A stretch of DNA of 64,000 nt from positions 114,018 through 178,017 of the forward strand of contig NZ_JASNWF010000016.1 of NCBI RefSeq assembly GCF_030283205.1, written 5' to 3'. Positions 23,357 to 31,870 of this stretch are shown piece after piece. Position numbers and translations under genes: made by a program. The notes under the pieces were generated by a model. It searched no databases. It saw only the letters and a list, made by a program, of their open reading frames with translations, and was not told the DNA's origin. Origin of the DNA: Actinomadura opuntiae (GTDB taxonomy: Bacteria; Actinomycetota; Actinomycetes; Streptosporangiales; Streptosporangiaceae). Each line of letters opens with the position of its first letter. Within the stretch, counting starts at the first letter, position 1.

Positions 23357-24242
23357 GCTTCCCGAGGTCGAGGTCGTCCGGCGGGGGCTGGACCGCTGGA
23401 CGGCCGGCCGGACGATCGCCGCGGCGCAGGTGCTGCACCCGCGATCGGTGCGCCGGCACGAGGCGGGCCCGGCCGACTTCGCCGGGCGGCTCGCCGGGCG
23501 CACCGTGCTGAGCCCGCGCCGCCGCGGCAAGTACATGTGGCTGCCGCTGCGCGCCGCCGCGGAGGACGAGCCGGGCGAGGCGCTGCTCGCCCACCTCGGG
23601 ATGAGCGGGCAGCTGCTGGTCGGCGAGCCGGACCGGGAGCGCGAGAAGCACCTGCGGGTCCGGGTGGTCTTCGACGACGGCGGCCACGACCTGCGCTTCG
23701 TCGACCAGCGGACGTTCGGCCACCTCATGGTCGCCGACCTCGTCCCGGACGCGTTCGCCGCCGGTGCGCTCGTCCCCGAACCGATCGTGCACATCGCCGC
23801 CGACCCGCTGGAGGACGCCTTCGACGCGGAGGCGTTCTACCGCGCGCTGCGCCGCCGCAAGACCGGGATCAAGCGGGCGCTGCTCGACCAGTCGCTCATC
23901 AGCGGGGTCGGCAACATCTACGCCGACGAGGCGCTGTGGCAAGCGCGGCTGCACTGGGCCCGGCCGACCGAGACCATGACGCGGGCGGAGGCCGTCCGCG
24001 TGCTGGAGGCCGCCAGGGAGGTCATGGGCGCCGCCCTGGCCGTCGGCGGCACCTCGTTCGACAGCCTGTACGTCAACGTCAACGGGGAGAGCGGTTACTT
24101 CGAGCGGTCGCTGGAGGCCTACGGCCGCCGCGACGAGCCCTGCCGCCGCTGCGGCACCCCGATCCGCCGCGACGAGTTCATGAACCGTTCGTCCTACAGC
24201 TGCCCGGTCTGCCAGCCCAAGCCCCGCCGTGCGCGCTACTAG
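23349..24242 (+). CDS. mutM: Formamidopyrimidine-DNA glycosylase
   Basis: 297 residues. It begins PELPEVEVVRRGL after the initiating GTG, so Pro2 (catalytic amine) and Glu3 are present; GGTSFDSLYVNVNG and the C-terminal zinc finger CRRCGTPIRRDEFMNRSSYS...CPVCQ are also present. It removes oxidised purines such as 8-oxoguanine and nicks the strand. The start overlaps the rnc stop by eight bases, so the genes are cotranscribed. A 130-base dispersed repeat follows. Confidence 0.97.
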   Translation: MPELPEVEVVRRGLDRWTAGRTIAAAQVLHPRSVRRHEAGPADFAGRLAGRTVLSPRRRGKYMWLPLRAAAEDEPGEALLAHLGMSGQLLVGEPDREREKHLRVRVVFDDGGHDLRFVDQRTFGHLMVADLVPDAFAAGALVPEPIVHIAADPLEDAFDAEAFYRALRRRKTGIKRALLDQSLISGVGNIYADEALWQARLHWARPTETMTRAEAVRVLEAAREVMGAALAVGGTSFDSLYVNVNGESGYFERSLEAYGRRDEPCRRCGTPIRRDEFMNRSSYSCPVCQPKPRRARY

Positions 24243-24258
24243 GGCGGCGTTGTTGTCG

Positions 24259-24391
24259 CAATCCCGGCCCAAGGGGTTCGCCTAGCGGCTCGGCCCTTGA
24301 CCGGGCTTGGGCGAGCGCGGCCTCGCTTCGCGAGCTTCCCGGTGGGGGCTCGCCTTCGGCTTCGCCCCACCGGTCAGGTAGCGCGCTCGCG
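24259..24391. repeat. Dispersed intergenic hairpin repeat, copy B
   Basis: About 130 bases after mutM that align with 12891-13011: shared blocks include CCCGGCCCAAGG, CGCCTAGCGGCTCGGCCCTT, GCTTGGGCGAG, GCGG and CACCGGTCAG. Copy B has an extra hairpin, GGTGGGG...CCCCACC around CTCGCCTTCGGCTTCG, which copy A lacks or has worn away. Confidence 0.8.
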
Positions 24392-24447
24392 TGCGGGGTG
24401 AGGCGCGCTGGCAGACTGGATCTTCGGATTCACGGTGGGGGGGCGCC

Positions 24448-24756
24448 ATGGGTGACTTGGAGCAGGAGACGGTGCGGGTGACCGCCTGGGTGCGGGGGCG
24501 CGTGCAGGGGGTCGGCTTCCGCTGGTGGGTGCGGGCGCGGGCGCTGGAGCTGGGCCTGGCGGGCAGCGCGACGAACCTGAGCGACGGGCGCGTGGAGGTC
24601 GTGGCGGAGGGCCCGCGCGAGCGCTGCGAGCGGCTGCTGGAGCTGCTGGAGGGCGATGCGCCCGGCGGCGTGCCGGGACGGCCGGGGCGGGTATCCGGCG
24701 TGGTCAGGCGGTGGAGCGAGCCGCGCGGCGAGGCCGCCGGTTTCCTGGAACGGTGA
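24448..24756 (+). CDS. acyP: Acylphosphatase
   Basis: 102 residues: VTAWVRGRVQGVGFRWWVRA has the substrate-binding loop with catalytic arginine, and GSATNLSDGRVEVVAEG has the catalytic asparagine. It hydrolyses acyl phosphates. ATG 24448 starts 18 residues later than an upstream in-frame ATG whose extension is not conserved. Located between mutM and smc, the usual actinobacterial place. Confidence 0.94.
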   Translation: MGDLEQETVRVTAWVRGRVQGVGFRWWVRARALELGLAGSATNLSDGRVEVVAEGPRERCERLLELLEGDAPGGVPGRPGRVSGVVRRWSEPRGEAAGFLER

Positions 24757-24934
24757 CCGGGTAGGGGGTTCCGGTTTTTACCTGCTAAACTAGTAGAGGA
24801 AGGTTGTTACCGGCCTGTGATGTCCGTCTTGACCAGGACACCGGCCGGTGCGACTCTAGTTGATACGCGCACCGACTTCAGATGCTTCTCGTGCGCGATC
24901 CCTGCTGGTTACTCAGCGTGGAGGACCCTTAGTC

Positions 24935-25132
24935 ATGGCGAAGGCTCTACTCGGCCACGTCGGCGGTCCCGACCCCCGGATGGTCGCGGAGATGCGGCGC
25001 CTGCAGCAGCGCGTGCGGGATCTGGAGGCCGAGCTCGTACGGCTCCAGGCGGAGAACGACGCGCTTGCGACGGCGACGGACGACGACGTGATGTCGCTCG
25101 CGGTGAAGGACCGTGAACCGGCGCTGACCTGA
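24935..25132 (+). CDS. Small coiled-coil protein upstream of smc
   Basis: 65 residues; ATG 24935 follows GGAGGA at 24920. MAKALLGHVGGPDPRM is followed by a leucine-rich helical segment (MRRLQQRVRDLEAELVRLQA) typical of a short coiled coil, then an acidic end. Small proteins of this type are found beside smc in Actinobacteria, and none has a settled function. An intrinsic terminator follows 31 bases on, so it ends its own transcript. Confidence 0.85.
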   Translation: MAKALLGHVGGPDPRMVAEMRRLQQRVRDLEAELVRLQAENDALATATDDDVMSLAVKDREPALT

Positions 25133-25467
25133 TCGGCGCCTTTCTTCTCGAAGTGGACACAGGGGACGCCGATCACCAGGCGTCCCTTCTGTTTTGCCCG
25201 TCGCCGGCCGACCCGTCCGTCCAGGTGACCGACGGTTCGGCGGGCCGCCGGGCGGTCGTCCTCCGGTCAAACCTTCGTCGCGTTTTGGTCTGACCGGCTT
25301 CGAGCGCTCCGCGGCGATCGCCGCATTTACGGGCATGTGTCCGGCGTCCCGGGTCGTGCCCCGAATCCGCCTCCCATCCGTGCGGGTGCCGTGCCCGCAC
25401 CGCCCGCGGCCGGTATCGTTCGTTCGGATTCCCGGAGCCGGCAGCGCAGGAGGAGGACGACGGGCGC
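25133..25467. other. Intergenic stretch before smc
   Basis: 335 bases holding the terminator at 25163-25195, then no clear gene. The last 20 bases contain AGGAGGAGG, the smc ribosome-binding site. A TATCGT near 25412 may be a -10 box. Open frames across it lack family signals. Confidence 0.5.
25163..25195 (+). terminator. Intrinsic terminator
   Basis: GGGACGCC (25163-25170) pairs perfectly with GGCGTCCC (25179-25186) around an eight-base loop, followed by TTCTGTTTT. It is one of the few classic hairpin-plus-T-tract terminators in the window. Confidence 0.85.
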
Positions 25468-28400
25468 GTGTACCTGAAGACCCTGACGCTGCGCGGCTTC
25501 AAGTCCTTCGCGTCCTCGACCACCCTGAAGTTCGAGCCCGGCATCACCGCGGTCGTCGGACCCAACGGGTCGGGCAAGTCCAACGTCGTGGACGCGCTGG
25601 CATGGGTGATGGGCGAGCAGGGCGCCAAGTCGCTGCGCGGCGGCAAGATGGAGGACGTCATCTTCGCCGGCACCGCCAGCCGGGCGCCGCTCGGCCGCGC
25701 CGAGGTCGTGCTGACGATCGACAACTCCGACGGGGCGCTGCCGATCGACTACACCGAGGTCACGATCAGCCGGCTGATGTTCCGGTCCGGGTCCAGCGAG
25801 TACGCGATCAACGGCGACTCCTGCCGGCTGCTGGACATCCAGGAGCTGCTGTCGGACTCCGGCATCGGCCGCGAGATGCACGTCATCATCGGCCAGGGCC
25901 AGCTCGACCGCGTCCTGCACTCCGGGCCGGAGGGCCGCCGCGCGGTCATCGAGGAGGCGGCCGGCGTCCTCAAGCACCGCAAGCGCAAGGAGAAGGCGCT
26001 GCGCAAGCTGGACGCGATGCAGGCGAACCTCGCCCGCGTCCAGGACCTCACCACCGAGCTGCGCCGCCAGCTGAAGCCGCTCGGCCGGCAGGCCGAGATC
26101 GCCCGCCGCGCCGCCGTCATCCAGGCCGACCTGCGCGACGCCCGGCTGCGGCTGCTCGCCGACGACCTGGTGACCCTGCGCACCAAGCTGGAGCAGGAGG
26201 CCGCCGACGAGGCCGCGATCCGCGAGCGCCGCACCGAGACCGAGCGTGCGCTGAACGAGGCGCAGCAGCGCGAGGGCGTGCTGGAGGCCGAGGAGGCCGA
26301 GCAGGCGCCCGAGCTCGCGCAGGCGCAGGACACCTGGTTCCGGCTGTCGGCGCTCAAGGAGCGGCTGCGCGGCGTCGCCGACCTCGCCGCCGAGCGGCAC
26401 CGCAACGCCTCCGAAGCCCGCGAGGAGGAGCGGCGCGGCCGCGACCCCGAGGACATGGAGCGCGAGGCCGCCGAGATCCGCGAGCAGGAGGAGATGCTCC
26501 GCGCCGCGCTCGACGAGGCGCAGGACGCGCTCGCCGACGCGGTCGAGCAGCGCACCGGCGCCGAGGAGGCGCTCGCCGCCGAGGAACGCCGGCTGCAGGC
26601 CGCGGCCCGCGCCGCCGCCGACCGCCGCGAGGAGCTGGCCCGGCTGCGCGGCCGCGTCGAGGCGCTGCGCAGCAAGGCCGCGGCGGGCCGCGCGGAGATC
26701 GGCCGGCTCGTCGACGCGCGCGACGAGGCCGGGCAGCGCGCCGAGACCGCGCAGGCCGAGTTCGAGGCGTTCGAGGCCGAGGTCGTCGAGGACCCGGCGC
26801 TCGCCGCCGAGCACGAGCTGGCGCAGGGGGCACTCGCCACCGCCAAGGACGCCGCCGAGGCCGCCCGCGCCGCCGTCGACGAGCCGCGCCGCGCGCTCAA
26901 GGACGCTCGCGCCGCCGTGGCCGCCGCCCGGTCCGCCGACCAGGCCGCGCAGAAGAAGGTCGCCGCGCTGCAGGCCCGGATCGAGGCGCTGAACCTGACC
27001 CTCGCCAGTGCCGCCGACGGCGGCGAGGCGCTGCTCGCGGCCGGTGCCGACGGCTCGGTCGAGGGCGTGCTCGGCACGGTGGCCTCGCTGCTGACCGTCC
27101 GCCCGGGGTACGAGACCGCCATCGCCGCCGCGCTGGGCGACGCCGCGCAGGCCATCGCCGTCGGGTCGCTCGACACGGCCGAGGCCGCGCTGACGCTGCT
27201 GCGCGCCCGCGACGCCGGACGGGCCGGCCTGCTCATCGGCGGGGGAGATCCCGGCCGGGCCGACCGCGTGCCCGGCGTCGACTACGCGGTCGACGCGGTG
27301 ACCGTCCCCGACACGGTGCGTCCCGCGCTGGAGCATCTGCTGCGCGGCGTCGCCGTCGTGGACGACGTCCCCTCCGCCGCCGCGCTCGTGCGCCGCGAGC
27401 CCGCGCTGCGCGCCGTCACCCGCGACGGCGATCTCGTCGGCGCGCACTGGGCGCAGGGCGGCGCCGCCGGCGGCGGGCAGAGCCTGCTGCAGATGCGCGC
27501 CACTCTCGACCAGGCCACCGAAGATCTCGCCGCCGCGGAGACCGCGGCCGAGACCGCCGCCGACGAGCTCACCGCGTCTGCGGAGGCCGAGCAGTCCGCG
27601 CAGGCGGCCCTGGACGCCGCGCAGGCCGCCGCCAACCAGGCCCAGACGGGGGTCAACCAGGCCCAGGCCGAGCTCGACCGGGTCCGCGCACGGGTGCGCG
27701 AATTCGACGCGCGGGCCGCGCAGGAGGCCAAGCGCGCCGCCCGGCTGGAGGCCGACGTGCGCGCCGCGCGCGGCGAGGCCGAGCGCCTCACCAAGGCCCT
27801 CGACGCGGCCAACGAGTCGCTGGAGCGCGACACCGAGGCCGCAGAGGAGCTGGAGCTGCGGCTCGCCGAGTCGCAGGAGGCCGCCGAGGTCGCCGACGAG
27901 GCCGGGGACGACACCGACGCCCGCGACGAGCTCGCCGAGCGCTGCCGGGTGCTGCGCTCGTCGGAGATGGAGGCGCGCCTGGCGGTCCGCACCGCCGAGG
28001 AGCGCGTGCAGGCCATCACCGGGCGCGCCGACGCCTTGGAGCGCGGTGCCCGCCGCGAACGCGAGGAGCGGTCCCGCGCCGCCGAGCGCCGCGCCCGCCG
28101 CGAACTCCAGGCCAGGACCGCCAAGGCCGTCCTCAGGGGCGCGCGGACGGCGCTGGAGCGGATCGAGCTGTCGCTGGCCGCCGCGGTCCGGCGGCGCGAG
28201 GCGGCCGAGCAGGCCAAGGCGGCCCGCGAGGCCGAGCTGAAGGTCGTGCGCACCCAGGTCCGGGAGCTGTCGGGCACCCTGGAGCGCCTGGTCAACGTCG
28301 TGCACGGCAACGAGGTCGCGCGCGCCGAGCAGCGGCTGCGCCTCGAGCAGCTCGAACAGCGCGCGCTGGAGGAGTTCGGCCTGGAGGTCGAGTCCCTGGT

Positions 28401-29136
28401 GAACGAGTACGGGCCCGACCAGCCCGTCCCGCCCGACCCCGACCAGGGCGAGGACGCGGTGCCCGTCCCGTACGTCCGGGCCGTCCAGGAGAAGCGCGCC
28501 AAGTCCGCCGAGCGGCAGCTCAACCAGCTCGGCAAGGTCAACCCGCTGGCGCTGGAGGAGTTCGCGGCGCTGGAGGAGCGGCACGCCTTCCTCACCTCCC
28601 AGCTGGACGACCTGAAGAAGACCCAGCGGGAGCTGCTCGCCCTGGTCAAGGAGGTCGACGACCGGGTGCAGCAGGTGTTCGCCGCCGCCTACGACGACAC
28701 CGCCCGCGAGTTCGAGCGGATCTTCGCGCGGCTGTTCCCCGGCGGTGAGGGCAGCCTGTCGCTCACCGAGCCGGACGACATGCTGGCCACCGGCGTCGAG
28801 GTCTCGGCCCGCCCGCCGGGCAAGAAGGTGAAGCGGCTGTCGCTGCTGTCGGGCGGCGAGCGGTCGCTGGTCGCGATCGCGTTCCTGGTCGCGGTGTTCA
28901 AGGCCCGCCCGTCGCCGTTCTACGTGCTCGACGAGGTCGAGGCCGCCCTCGACGACACCAACACCCAGCGGCTCATCACCGTGTTCGAGGAGCTGCGCGA
29001 GTCGTCCCAGCTCATCGTCATCACGCACCAGAAGCGCACCATGGAGGGCGCCGACGCCCTCTACGGCGTCAGCATGCGCGGCGACGGCGTCACCCAGGTG
29101 ATCAGCCAGCGGCTGCGCGAGCAGGAATCCGCCTGA
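25468..29136 (+). CDS. smc: Chromosome segregation protein SMC
   Basis: 1222 residues. The N-terminal ATPase half has GPNGSGKSNVVDALAWV (Walker A, about 33) and GQGQLDRVL. Long coiled coils fill about 170-500 and 680-1020, separated by a hinge (about 510-670). The C-terminal half has KRLSLLSGGERSLVAIAF (signature) and FYVLDEVEAALDD (Walker B). SMC with ScpA/ScpB compacts and sorts chromosomes; scpAB are not in this window. GTG 25468 follows AGGAGGAGG. The coiled coils are very Ala/Glu/Arg-rich. Confidence 0.97.
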   Translation: MYLKTLTLRGFKSFASSTTLKFEPGITAVVGPNGSGKSNVVDALAWVMGEQGAKSLRGGKMEDVIFAGTASRAPLGRAEVVLTIDNSDGALPIDYTEVTISRLMFRSGSSEYAINGDSCRLLDIQELLSDSGIGREMHVIIGQGQLDRVLHSGPEGRRAVIEEAAGVLKHRKRKEKALRKLDAMQANLARVQDLTTELRRQLKPLGRQAEIARRAAVIQADLRDARLRLLADDLVTLRTKLEQEAADEAAIRERRTETERALNEAQQREGVLEAEEAEQAPELAQAQDTWFRLSALKERLRGVADLAAERHRNASEAREEERRGRDPEDMEREAAEIREQEEMLRAALDEAQDALADAVEQRTGAEEALAAEERRLQAAARAAADRREELARLRGRVEALRSKAAAGRAEIGRLVDARDEAGQRAETAQAEFEAFEAEVVEDPALAAEHELAQGALATAKDAAEAARAAVDEPRRALKDARAAVAAARSADQAAQKKVAALQARIEALNLTLASAADGGEALLAAGADGSVEGVLGTVASLLTVRPGYETAIAAALGDAAQAIAVGSLDTAEAALTLLRARDAGRAGLLIGGGDPGRADRVPGVDYAVDAVTVPDTVRPALEHLLRGVAVVDDVPSAAALVRREPALRAVTRDGDLVGAHWAQGGAAGGGQSLLQMRATLDQATEDLAAAETAAETAADELTASAEAEQSAQAALDAAQAAANQAQTGVNQAQAELDRVRARVREFDARAAQEAKRAARLEADVRAARGEAERLTKALDAANESLERDTEAAEELELRLAESQEAAEVADEAGDDTDARDELAERCRVLRSSEMEARLAVRTAEERVQAITGRADALERGARREREERSRAAERRARRELQARTAKAVLRGARTALERIELSLAAAVRRREAAEQAKAAREAELKVVRTQVRELSGTLERLVNVVHGNEVARAEQRLRLEQLEQRALEEFGLEVESLVNEYGPDQPVPPDPDQGEDAVPVPYVRAVQEKRAKSAERQLNQLGKVNPLALEEFAALEERHAFLTSQLDDLKKTQRELLALVKEVDDRVQQVFAAAYDDTAREFERIFARLFPGGEGSLSLTEPDDMLATGVEVSARPPGKKVKRLSLLSGGERSLVAIAFLVAVFKARPSPFYVLDEVEAALDDTNTQRLITVFEELRESSQLIVITHQKRTMEGADALYGVSMRGDGVTQVISQRLREQESA

Positions 29137-29423
29137 TCTTTCATTTGCTGACAATACCCGGCCATTTTCGATGTGCCGGGGTATAGGGCGCCGTCTCGTT
29201 ATGTGGACGCGTGGAAGTTATTTCCCGGCCCAATGGCGCGCGCCCCGCCGGCATTCTCGCCGGTGACGGGTGAACGGGGGCCGCCACGTGCACCGACCGT
29301 GACGCGGCGGCGACGCTGGCGGCCTTGTGCCCGCCCGGGGCATTCCACTAGTCATGTGCCCCGTGGTTCCCCGGACTCCCTTCCCGGACGCCCCGCCCGG
29401 GTGCGGCGGACCACTGGAGAGGC

Positions 29424-29837
29424 ATGGTCGTGGACCCGCAGAAACTCAAGGATAATTTCGCTCAGGTGGGCGCGAACGGGATTATCGTCGCCGAATATTT
29501 CTACGCGGATCTGTTCGCCCGGGAACCGCAGCTCAGGAGCATGTTCCCGGCGTCGATGAACAAGCAGCACGAGGTGCTGCTGGGCGCGCTGTCGCAGATC
29601 GTGTCGTCGGTCGACGACACCGGCGCGCTCGTCCCGTTCCTGCAGGACCTCGGCCGCCGGCACCGCGGCTTCGGCGTCGCCCCCGAGCACTACGCCCCCG
29701 TCGGCGCGAGCCTGCTGGCGACCCTCGCCCACTTCAGCGGCCCCGACTGGAACGAGGACCTGGAGCGGGACTGGGCCGCCGCCTACGGCCTGGTCGCCCA
29801 GGTCATGACGGAGGCCGCCGCCGAGCCCGTCGCCTGA
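29424..29837 (+). CDS. Single-domain globin
   Basis: 137 residues matching the globin half of flavohemoglobins: EYFYADLFAREPQLRSMF (Tyr at B10), KQHEVLLGAL (Gln at E7) and GRRHRGFGVAPEHYAPVGASLL, with the proximal haem histidine and the nearby Tyr. It should bind oxygen or NO. It is clearly a relative of the globin domain of the next gene, which starts 8 bases after its stop, so the pair arose by duplication or loss of a reductase half. ATG 29424 has GGAGAGG upstream. The first codons (GATAATTTC, ATTATCGTC) are less GC-biased than the surroundings. Confidence 0.9.
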   Translation: MVVDPQKLKDNFAQVGANGIIVAEYFYADLFAREPQLRSMFPASMNKQHEVLLGALSQIVSSVDDTGALVPFLQDLGRRHRGFGVAPEHYAPVGASLLATLAHFSGPDWNEDLERDWAAAYGLVAQVMTEAAAEPVA

Positions 29838-29844
29838 CCGCGGC

Positions 29845-31053
29845 GTGGACGCCCAGCGCCTCAAGGACAACTTCGCCGCCGTCGCCGAGCAGGGCGACGC
29901 CGTCGCGTTGTTCTTCTACGCCGACCTGTTCGTGCGCAACCCGCACCTGCGCGACATGTTCCCGATCGGGATGACCGGGCAGCGCGACAAGCTGCTGCGC
30001 GCCCTCGGCCAGATCGTCGCCAAGGTCGACGACCTGCCCGCCCTCGTCCCGTTCCTGCGCCAGCTCGGCCGCGACCACCGCCGGTTCGGGATCGTCGCCG
30101 AGCACTACCCGAACGTCGGGGCGAGCCTGCTCGCCACCCTCCGGCACTTCTCCGGCCCCGCCTGGACCGAGGACGTCGAGAGCGACTGGAACGCCGCCTA
30201 CAGCCTGGTCGCCAAGGTCATGCTGGAGGCCGCCGACGAGGACGCGCTGTCCAGCCCCGCCTGGTGGAACGGCCAAGTCGTAGCCGCGGAGCGGCGCCGC
30301 TTCGACATCGCCGTGCTGCGGATCCAGCCGGACCGCCCGCTGCCCTACACGCCCGGGCAGTCCGTCGCGCTGGAGGTGCCGTCCCGGCTGCGGCACTGGC
30401 GGTACTACTCGATGGCGAATGCGCCCCGTCCCGACCACACCGTCGACTTCCACGTCCGGCTGGTGGACGGCGGGCCCGTCAGCCCCGTGCTCGTCCGCGC
30501 GACCCAGCCCGGCGACCGCGTCCGGATGGGGGCGCCCATCGGCACCCTCACGCTGGACGAGTCGTCCAACCGGGACGTGCTGCTCGTCGCGGGCAGCACC
30601 GGGCTGGCGCCGCTCAAGGCAATCCTCGAGCAGATCGCCGGCCGCCCGCGCCCGCCGCGCGTGCACCTGTTCTTCGGCGCCCGCGACCGCGACGGCCTGT
30701 ACGACCTGGAGCACCTGAGCAAGCTCGCCGCCGAGCTGCCCTGGCTGACCGTCGTGCCCGCCGTGTCCGACGAGATCGTGCCGGACGAGACGGGCGGGCA
30801 CGGCTTCTCCTCGCAGCTGCGGTCGGGCGCGGGCCCTGGCCACCTGGGCCTCGGTCACGCGGGCGGCGCCCATGGGGGCATCGAGCACGGCAGCCTGCCG
30901 GACGTGGTGGCCAGGCGCGGTCCCTGGCCCGGACACGACGCCTACGTGTGCGGGCCCGCGGCGATGGTGGAGCCCGCCATCGAGCGGCTCACCGCGTCCG
31001 GTGTCGCACGCGACCGCATCCGCCTGGAAACCTTCGCCGACGCACAGAGGTGA
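29845..31053 (+). CDS. Flavohemoprotein-like (globin, FAD, NAD domains)
   Basis: 402 residues. The globin domain (1-135) has FFYADLFVRNP and GRDHRRFGIVAEHYPNVG (haem ligand). The flavin domain has RHWRYYSMANAP (RxYS-type), and the NAD domain has LLVAGSTGLAPLKAIL and YVCGPAAMVEPA. It fits NO dioxygenase, turning NO to nitrate with NAD(P)H. A Gly/His-rich insertion (about residues 315-350: HLGLGHAGGAHGGIEHG) sits in the NAD domain and is not typical. GTG 29845 has a weak site and is probably coupled to the upstream globin. Confidence 0.9.
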   Translation: MDAQRLKDNFAAVAEQGDAVALFFYADLFVRNPHLRDMFPIGMTGQRDKLLRALGQIVAKVDDLPALVPFLRQLGRDHRRFGIVAEHYPNVGASLLATLRHFSGPAWTEDVESDWNAAYSLVAKVMLEAADEDALSSPAWWNGQVVAAERRRFDIAVLRIQPDRPLPYTPGQSVALEVPSRLRHWRYYSMANAPRPDHTVDFHVRLVDGGPVSPVLVRATQPGDRVRMGAPIGTLTLDESSNRDVLLVAGSTGLAPLKAILEQIAGRPRPPRVHLFFGARDRDGLYDLEHLSKLAAELPWLTVVPAVSDEIVPDETGGHGFSSQLRSGAGPGHLGLGHAGGAHGGIEHGSLPDVVARRGPWPGHDAYVCGPAAMVEPAIERLTASGVARDRIRLETFADAQR

Positions 31054-31058
31054 CCGCC

Positions 31059-31745
31059 GTGAACTCCCTGAACCTGCCCGTCGTGCCCGACGGCTCCCGG
31101 CTGACCCCCGGCGAGCTGCAGTCGGTGGTGTTCGCGCGCGCCGCCCTCGGCCGCCGCGGCTACGACGAGGAGCAGGTCCGCGACTTCCTGCAGTACGTCG
31201 AGCGGGAACTCGTCCAGATCCTCAACCACAAGGCCGCGCTGAGCGAGGAGGTGAACCGGCTGCGCGCCCAGGCGGGGCGCGGCGGCGGCGTCATGGCGCC
31301 CGAGGACGCGCACTTCCAGGCCGTCCGGATCCTGTCGCAGGCGCAGCAGACCGCCGACCTGTACGTCGCGGACGCCGAGCGCTACACCCGCGAGCTGGCC
31401 CACGAGGCCCGGCTGCACCGGGAGGCGATCCTGTCCGACGCCAAGGGCCGCGCCGAGCAGATGCTGGAGGACGCGCACCGCAAGGCCGCCGAGGTCGCCG
31501 ACGCCGCGGTGCGCTCGGTGCCGCCGCCCGCCGCGACGGCGCCGTACGGGCCGGGCGCCCCGCCCGACGACGGGCGGCGGCACGATCTGGAGCGCGAGAT
31601 CGCCTACCTGCGCACCTACAGCGAGGTCTACCGCACCCATCTGCGGTCCTATCTGGAGGCCCTGCTGCGCAACGTCGACGAGTGGGAGAGCTCGGAACGG
31701 GCATCGGTACCGGGGGAGACCCCGGGGCCGCCGCTCCGGGGCTGA
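31059..31745 (+). CDS. DivIVA-domain protein
   Basis: 228 residues. The N-terminus has the DivIVA motif VVFARAALGRRGYDEEQVRDFLQYVE, then a coiled coil (LVQILNHKAALSEEVNRLRA) and two further helical segments (AQQTADLYVADAERYTRELA and a C-terminal coil). DivIVA proteins bind curved membrane and organise poles or septa. The GTG at 31059 with AGAGG eight bases upstream is chosen over GTG 31050, which overlaps the previous stop. It lies six bases after the flavohemoprotein gene, an unexpected partner. A GC hairpin follows at 31748. Confidence 0.88.
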   Translation: MNSLNLPVVPDGSRLTPGELQSVVFARAALGRRGYDEEQVRDFLQYVERELVQILNHKAALSEEVNRLRAQAGRGGGVMAPEDAHFQAVRILSQAQQTADLYVADAERYTRELAHEARLHREAILSDAKGRAEQMLEDAHRKAAEVADAAVRSVPPPAATAPYGPGAPPDDGRRHDLEREIAYLRTYSEVYRTHLRSYLEALLRNVDEWESSERASVPGETPGPPLRG

Positions 31746-31747
31746 TC

Positions 31748-31771
31748 GAGCACGCCCGGCAGGGCGTGCTC
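31748..31771 (+). terminator. GC hairpin after DivIVA gene
   Basis: GAGCACGCCC and GGGCGTGCTC form a perfect 10-base-pair stem with loop GGCA, three bases after the stop codon. No T-tract, so termination is probable but not certain. Confidence 0.55.
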
Positions 31772-31870
31772 GTCGCGCGTGCGGGAGCACGGCATGATCG
31801 GCGGGATGGCCGGCGGGGTGATCGGCGGGTGTTCGGCCCAGCCGCCCCCGTCTGGGAAACTGGGGACGCT

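Noticed and set aside
25327..29154. A 1275-codon open frame on the minus strand opposite smc
   Set aside because: Shadow of the Ala/Glu/Arg coiled-coil codons of smc; Leu/Gly/Asp-rich without motifs.
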